From: Bacteroidota bacterium
GTDB lineage: Bacteria > Bacteroidota > Bacteroidia > B-17B0 > B-17BO
DNA: 7,311 nt
Reading direction: 5' to 3'
Assembly: GCA_947462425.1 (NCBI GenBank)
Contig: CANHPI010000132.1
Location: 1-7,311 of the forward strand
The notes under the pieces are model-generated. The model made no database searches. It saw only the letters and a program-made list of their open reading frames with translations, and was not told where the DNA came from. This document shows, piece by piece, positions 5,503-7,311 of this stretch; position 1 is the first letter of the stretch, and each line of letters opens with the position of its first letter. A program made the position numbers and the translations under genes.

Positions 5503-6516
5503 ATGCGTAAATTTATTTCTTCTGGGTTCTTAATACTAAGCTTAACAGCAAGTTTTGCTCAATCAAAATCTCCAATTACTGTGGCGTTTTATAACTGCGA
5601 AAACTTTTTTGACACAAAGGACGATCCAAATAAAAAGGATGATGAGTTCTTGCCAGAATCTCCTTTAAAATGGGATGAAACCCGTTTTATGAATAAATTA
5701 ACTAAAGTTGCCCAAGTGTTAGATTCAACAGTAGCTGGCGATGGTTTGCCAGAGTTGGTTGGTTTGGTTGAGATTGAAAATAAAGAGGTTTTGGAAGAAT
5801 TAGTGTCTAAATCACAATTCAAAACCAAATCGTATGGTGTTATTTCAACAGATAGTCCTGATGAAAGAAGTATTGATGTTGGTTTACTATATGATAAAGC
5901 TGTGTTTACTTTAGTTGATTTTAAAGAATTAAATGCCACAAATTCGGCATTAGGTGATTATAAAACACGAAATGTTTTATTTGCAACCTTAAAAGCAACT
6001 AATGGCGATGTTATTTATGTTTTTGTAAATCACTGGCCAAGCCGTCGCGAAGGAGAAAAAGAAAGTGAACCTCGTCGTATTTTTGCCGCCGAACAAGTAC
6101 GAAATAAAATAAATGAACTACAGAAAAAGAATCCAAAATCAAAGGTAATTGTTATGGGAGATTTTAATGATCATCCTGATAATAATAGTATTTTAAATAC
6201 ATTAAAGGCCACTGATAACCCAAAAGATAAAGGCGATTTATACAACGCATTTAAAACATTAGATGCGGCAAAACAAGGCACTCATTATTATGATAAAGAG
6301 TGGCGCGTACTTGATCAGATTATGGTTTCTCAAGCCTTTATAGGCGCAAAAAAAGGATATAAGTTTAATCCTAAAAATGCCCACATTTTACGTAAAGATT
6401 TTGTGATGTTTAAAAACACTAAAACAGGAGAAGAAAAACCAAACAGAACCTATAGTGGCGAAAAATACTATAATGGATACAGCGATCACTTATCCATTTA
6501 TATTACATTAGAATAA
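5503..6516 (+). CDS. Secreted endonuclease/exonuclease/phosphatase-family protein
   Basis: The 337-residue product carries a signal peptide (1-19, MRKFISSGFLILSLTASFA, then Q20), so it is exported. The remainder is a complete metal-dependent DNase I-like fold. Visible motifs in order are FYNCENFFD (29-37, with N31 and E33), GLVEIENKEVL (87-97, metal ligand E90), VNHWPSRREGEKESEPRR (175-192, H177), VMGDFNDHPDN (217-227, D220 and N222), LDQIMVS (270-276, D271) and YSDHLSI (326-332, D328 and H329). All catalytic positions are present, so it should be active. The family includes nucleases, phosphatases and lipid phosphodiesterases; the close match to the Bacteroidota secreted form suggests an extracellular or periplasmic nuclease or phosphodiesterase, but the substrate cannot be decided. 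It has its own promoter box and terminator, so it is probably a single-gene transcript. Confidence 0.93.
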   Translation: MRKFISSGFLILSLTASFAQSKSPITVAFYNCENFFDTKDDPNKKDDEFLPESPLKWDETRFMNKLTKVAQVLDSTVAGDGLPELVGLVEIENKEVLEELVSKSQFKTKSYGVISTDSPDERSIDVGLLYDKAVFTLVDFKELNATNSALGDYKTRNVLFATLKATNGDVIYVFVNHWPSRREGEKESEPRRIFAAEQVRNKINELQKKNPKSKVIVMGDFNDHPDNNSILNTLKATDNPKDKGDLYNAFKTLDAAKQGTHYYDKEWRVLDQIMVSQAFIGAKKGYKFNPKNAHILRKDFVMFKNTKTGEEKPNRTYSGEKYYNGYSDHLSIYITLE

Positions 6517-6537
6517 TTTTTTTTATTTATGATTACT

Positions 6538-6573
6538 AAAATAGCGAGACACATTAGCTCGCTATTTTTTTAT
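6538..6573 (+). terminator. Rho-independent terminator after the nuclease-family gene
   Basis: AAAATAGCGAG (6538-6548) and CTCGCTATTTT (6558-6568) form a perfect 11-bp stem around a 9-nt loop, with the T-run continuing to 6571. It begins 21 nt after the stop codon. The A-run on the left side could also give weak termination on the minus strand. Confidence 0.88.
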
Positions 6574-6751
6574 TGTCGACAACCAATAATTTAAAAAAGT
6601 AACTTTTTTTGAAGTTGGTGTATTAAAATAGTTGCTATAAAAGTATTACTAAACTAAAGAAATATATAGCTTTTTATTAATGAGTTATGTTCAACCCTAA
6701 AAGACGAATTAAACCATCTAACGAAAAATTAGTCTAAAAAAATAAAAAGAC

Positions 6752-7311
6752 ATGAAAAAAATATTACTACAATTCATTTTGTTGATTTTACTATCCAATT
6801 TGGCTTTTGCTCAAACAAATATTTTTGATAGTATTTATGTTGGTGGTCGTTGGAGAACTTTTTTAACTCATCTCCCAACAGGATATAATACCTCGAACAA
6901 CTACCCGTTAGTTTTAGCATTTCACGGTGGCGGTTTATTAGGTTATCAATCCATTCAATATCAATCTCGTTTATCGCAAAAATCAGATACAGCAGGTTTT
7001 ATTGTTGTTTATCCCGAAGGAGTAAAAATTGCAGGAAATAGAACTTGGAACGCGGGTGGTTGTTGTGCCCCATCAACAACACAAAATATTGACGATGTAG
7101 GATTTGTAAATTCTTTACTAAATAATTTATTTGCAAACAGACCTATTGATACAACAAGAGTTTATGCAACAGGTTTTTCAAATGGTGCATTACTATGTTA
7201 TCGACTTGCGAACCAATTAACAAATCGATTCGCCGCTATTGCGCCAGTTGCAGGTAATCTAATGTATTATCCTTGGAATCCTTCAAGGTCAATTCCAATA
7301 ATTAGTTTTCA
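6752..7311 (+). CDS. Secreted esterase, LpqC/PHB-depolymerase (CE1-like) family, N-terminal part; runs off the right edge
   Basis: The frame is open from ATG 6752 to the window's end (186 codons and 2 nt, no stop). A signal peptide is clear (1-20, ending LSNLAFA, then Q21). The mature part begins an alpha/beta-hydrolase: YPLVLAFHGGG (51-61) provides the oxyanion-hole HGGG, GFIVVYPEG (82-90) follows, WNAGGCCAP (99-107) and IDDVGFV (113-119) are hallmarks of the LpqC/feruloyl-esterase-like group, and GFSNGA (141-146) holds the nucleophile S143. The catalytic Asp and His should lie in the missing C-terminal part. Such proteins hydrolyse ester bonds in hydroxybutyrate polymers or in plant cell-wall feruloyl esters; which applies here cannot be told. 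A C-terminal sorting domain, common on secreted Bacteroidota enzymes, may follow but is not visible. The 171-nt gap before it shows no firm promoter apart from AT-rich sequence. The leader is A-rich (AAAAAAATAAAAAGAC) rather than Shine-Dalgarno-like. Confidence 0.9.
   Translation, partial: MKKILLQFILLILLSNLAFAQTNIFDSIYVGGRWRTFLTHLPTGYNTSNNYPLVLAFHGGGLLGYQSIQYQSRLSQKSDTAGFIVVYPEGVKIAGNRTWNAGGCCAPSTTQNIDDVGFVNSLLNNLFANRPIDTTRVYATGFSNGALLCYRLANQLTNRFAAIAPVAGNLMYYPWNPSRSIPIISF

Noticed and set aside
5589..5939. 116-codon minus-strand frame opposite the nuclease-family gene
   Set aside because: It is serine-rich and motif-free, and the plus-strand frame carries the conserved catalytic residues.
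6593..6616. A/T inverted repeats (AAAAAAGT/ACTTTTTT and AACTT/AAGTT) after the nuclease terminator
   Set aside because: The first has a one-base loop and both are low-complexity; they are expected by chance in this AT-rich gap.

Overview
The window looks like chromosomal DNA from a member of the Bacteroidota. It is AT-rich with A-rich leaders and almost no Shine-Dalgarno sequences. Several genes are preceded by the Bacteroidota-type -7 element TAnnTTTG. The proteins (delta' subunit, haem-binding-domain protein, short S4 protein, ECF sigma factor) read like Flavobacteriia or related lineages; this placement is inferred from sequence style, not from a search.

Layout: (1) 1-630, the metal-binding catalytic half of an Xaa-Pro aminopeptidase, cut at the left edge. 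(2) 732-2410, an ECF sigma factor followed 26 nt later by a membrane-anchored trypsin-like protease whose cytoplasmic N-terminus resembles an anti-sigma domain; the pair is closed by a strong terminator at 2429-2466. (3) 2527-2910, an Hsp15-like S4 RNA-binding protein, convergent with nadD (2935-3510, minus). (4) nadD and holB (3575-4708, plus) are divergent across a 64-nt promoter region. (5) holB converges on a haem-binding-domain protein (4777-5256, minus), with a hairpin terminator between them. (6) A 246-nt gap leads to a secreted endonuclease/exonuclease/phosphatase-family protein (5503-6516), ending in a hairpin terminator. (7) The start of a secreted LpqC/PHB-depolymerase-like esterase (6752 onward) runs off the right edge.

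Most genes are ordinary housekeeping or envelope functions. The part most worth following up is the sigma factor plus protease pair. In the well-known RseA/DegS circuit the anti-sigma factor and the regulated protease are separate proteins. Here a sigma-binding-like module, one membrane segment, a short predicted coiled coil and an intact His-Asp-Ser protease lie in one polypeptide directly downstream of its candidate partner sigma factor. This suggests a compact, possibly self-processing envelope-stress sensor. A second, smaller point is that nadD and the secreted nuclease both have a -7 element exactly 4 nt before their ATG, which would make their transcripts leaderless or nearly so. No tRNA, rRNA, CRISPR array, insertion sequence or phage gene was seen.
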